NCBI GenBank assembly: GCA_037044905.1
Contig: JBAOKB010000076.1
Location: forward strand, 28,178 to 92,177
Source: Hortaea werneckii
Lineage: Eukaryota > Ascomycota > Dothideomycetes > Mycosphaerellales > Teratosphaeriaceae
Length of the DNA: 64,000 nt
Direction of reading: 5' to 3'
Part shown: one piece after another, positions 62,144-64,000 of the stretch
Layout of the letters: every line of letters begins with the position of its first letter
Position numbering within the stretch: position 1 is the first letter of the stretch
Notes under the pieces: model-generated
What the model was told of the DNA's origin: nothing
Databases searched by the model: none
The model's input: only the letters and a program-made list of their open reading frames with translations
Made by a program: the position numbers and the translations under genes

Positions 62144-64000
62144 ATGGCGCTGACCAAGCTTTCTGCATCTCTGGGCCTACTGGCTGCCACTCTGGGCGCC
62201 AATGCGTTGCCATCGCCTTCCAAGTACACCTACAGCGTGAAAGAAACTCACTGGGTCCCACGCGCTTGGACTGAAGCTGGTTCAGCCTCCAAGTCGGACT
62301 TGATCAACTTGCAGATCGGCCTCAAGCAGCAGAACGGGGGCTTGATCGAGCAGCACCTCACCGAGGTTTCGGATCCTTCCCACGAACGCTATGGGGAGCA
62401 TCTTACTGCCGAAGAAATCAAGTCTATGATCACTCCCACCGATGACACTCTCGCTCTTGTCAACGAATGGTTGCAGGACCATGGCATCTCAAAGATCGGC
62501 ATGTCTCCGGCTAAAGACTGGTTCTCCATAGTTGTGCCAATTGAGAAAGCCGAGGAACTCCTTCAGACCTCATACAAGACCTTCCGCCACCACGACGGCT
62601 CTACAGTATCTAGAGCACCTGAGTGGTCTCTACCCAACCATCTCCACGAGCATATCGATGTCGTGCAGCCAACGACCTCGTTCTTCCGTCCTATGCCCGA
62701 GGGCAAGGGCTGGGGTCCATCCGACAAAGGCCCTCACCACCACATGTCCTGGTGGGAGCACACTGGCAAGCACATGTACGGCGACCGTAGACACAACTGG
62801 GTATGTTGACTTCCATAGTCGTTTAAGGAAAGCCACTCATGCTAACTAATTTTGTAGCACGACAAGGATGCTGCTGCTGTGGAGGCAGTCTGCAATGCTA
62901 GCTTTGTCACTCCTGATTGTATTCGTACCGTTTACGGAACAATCGATTACGTGCCTCAAGTCCCAGAAAAGAACAGCATGGGTCTGACCAACTACCTGAA
63001 CGAGACCAACAAGCGTTCAGACACCGAGCTTTTCCTCAAAACCTTCCGTCCGGAAGCCGCTGATGCCGCCTATACTTTCGACATCATCGAAATCGCCAAC
63101 GCCAGCAACTTCCAGGGCAACATCTCTGTCGAGATCGAACTGAACCGCAACATTGAAGGTAATCTTGACGTTCAGAACATGCTCAGTGTCGCTTGGCCTA
63201 CTCCTCTGACTGCCTTCTCCACTGGAGGCAGCCCTCCTTTCATTCCGGACATCAACACTCCAACCAACACCAACGAGCCCTACCTGACCTGGTTGAACTA
63301 CGTGCTCGCTCAAGACGAGCTGCCCAACGTCATCTCAACTTCATACGGTGAGGCCGAACAGACCATCCCAGATTCTTACGCCAAGAGAGTCTGCGCCGGC
63401 ATGGCTCAACTGGGCTCTCGTGGCATTTCTGTGCTGTTCTCCTCCGGCGATGCTGGCGTTGGTGCTGATGGAACTTGTTACTCCAACGATGGCGACAACA
63501 CCTACATGTTCCTTCCTGCCTTCCCAGCCAGCTGCCCATGGGTGACTGCTGTAGGTGGCACTGCAGGCTTCAACCCGGAGGTCGCTGTCAGCCGCTTCGC
63601 CTCTGGTGCTGGATTCAGCAACTTATTCGCAATGCCTTCCTACCAGCAGAAGACTATTGAGGCTTACGTCGACAGCTTGGACGGCCTCCACGACGGCTTG
63701 TACAACAAGTCTGGTCGCGCTTACCCTGATGTCGCTGCGCAGGGCAACCACGATGCCATTGTCTGGGGAGGCGAGATCACCACCGTCGGTGGCACATCTG
63801 CTTCCTCGCCCACCTTTGCGGCTATCATTACCTTGGTCAACGATGCACTGATCGCCAAGGGCCGAAAGCCCCTTGGGTTCTTGAACCCCTGGATCTACAG
63901 CGGTGCTTACAAGGCTCTTACCGATATCACCAGCGGATCTAGCTTCGGCTGCAATACTACCGGTTTCCCGGCGCAGGAGGGCTGGGACGCTGTCACTGGC
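62144..64000 (+). CDS. Secreted S53 (sedolisin/tripeptidyl-peptidase) protease, 3' part outside window
   Basis: The model is join(62144..62800,62858..64000), open at the right edge after about 600 codons. It is an acid serine-carboxyl protease secreted by fungi to degrade external protein. MALTKLSASLGLLAATLGANA is a signal peptide. The activation prodomain follows (WVPRAWTEAGSASKSDLINL, HLTEVSDPSHERYGEHLTAE). The mature part begins after the intron region. Catalytic Glu and Asp are in EGNLDVQ (about 319 and 323), the oxyanion Asp is in SVLFSSGDAGVGADGT (about 415) and the Ser is in VGGTSASSPTFAA (about 530). TPLTAFSTGGSPPF is also family-typical. N-glycosylation sequons are present (NAS, NIS, NKS, NTT). 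The 57-nt intron has GCTAACTAAT and TTGTAG. The start ATG opens the signal peptide in AAAATGGC context. The C-terminal calcium-site region lies outside the window. Confidence 0.93.

Overview
The window is eukaryotic nuclear DNA from a filamentous ascomycete (Pezizomycotina; a dothideomycete-like fungus is my best guess, but the sequence alone does not fix the class). The reasons are short introns of about 50-140 nt with GT..AG ends and CTAAC/CTGAC-type branch sites, fungal Zn(II)2Cys6 regulators, and recognisably fungal versions of OST5, GCN5, GIS2, RTC3, NUP85, PXA1 and a secreted S53 (sedolisin) peptidase. I see no rRNA or tRNA gene, CRISPR array, intact transposon or operon in the bacterial sense. 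I assembled 26 gene models, most with exact exon joins. The first (RAD1) and last (S53 peptidase) run off the window ends.

Layout. 0-16.2 kb: RAD1 of the 9-1-1 clamp (partial), a 74-codon membrane ORF that overlaps the OST5 stop codon, OST5, the SAGA acetyltransferase GCN5, a DUF155/RMD1-type membrane protein, a Zn2Cys6 factor, a PPIL4-type cyclophilin with RRM, a small orphan, and a mitochondrial-looking lysine 2,3-aminomutase whose second intron carries 78 uninterrupted GAA/TTC units. 18.7-34 kb: a SYLF protein with a repetitive tail, a GNAT acetyltransferase, nucleoporin NUP85, RTC3, a large acidic protein with two ubiquitin-interacting motifs, and a UBE2C-type E2 with a loop insertion next to its active site. 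35-46 kb: peroxisomal fatty-acid ABC transporter, an AlaX-type tRNA editing protein, the meiotic recombinase DMC1, the zinc-knuckle protein GIS2, and UDP-GlcNAc pyrophosphorylase. 46-64 kb: an aldehyde dehydrogenase, an uncharacterised three-exon gene, a Baeyer-Villiger monooxygenase, a beta-carbonic anhydrase, a Gln-rich Zn2Cys6 factor and the S53 peptidase.

The genes are mostly independent housekeeping units; there is no evident biosynthetic cluster. Divergent pairs that could share a promoter are OST5/GCN5, SYLF/GNAT, PXA1/AlaX and UAP1/ALDH. Intergenic DNA is rich in long homopolymers (A28, A30, C32 joined to T19). The least ordinary signals are the OST5 ATGA-overlap ORF, the expanded GAA intron, the in-frame acidic stretch after the UAG of the Gln-rich factor, the E2 loop insertion, and a perfect 15-bp stem hairpin just upstream of the S53 peptidase. 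All are inferences from one sequence and need transcript or comparative data.
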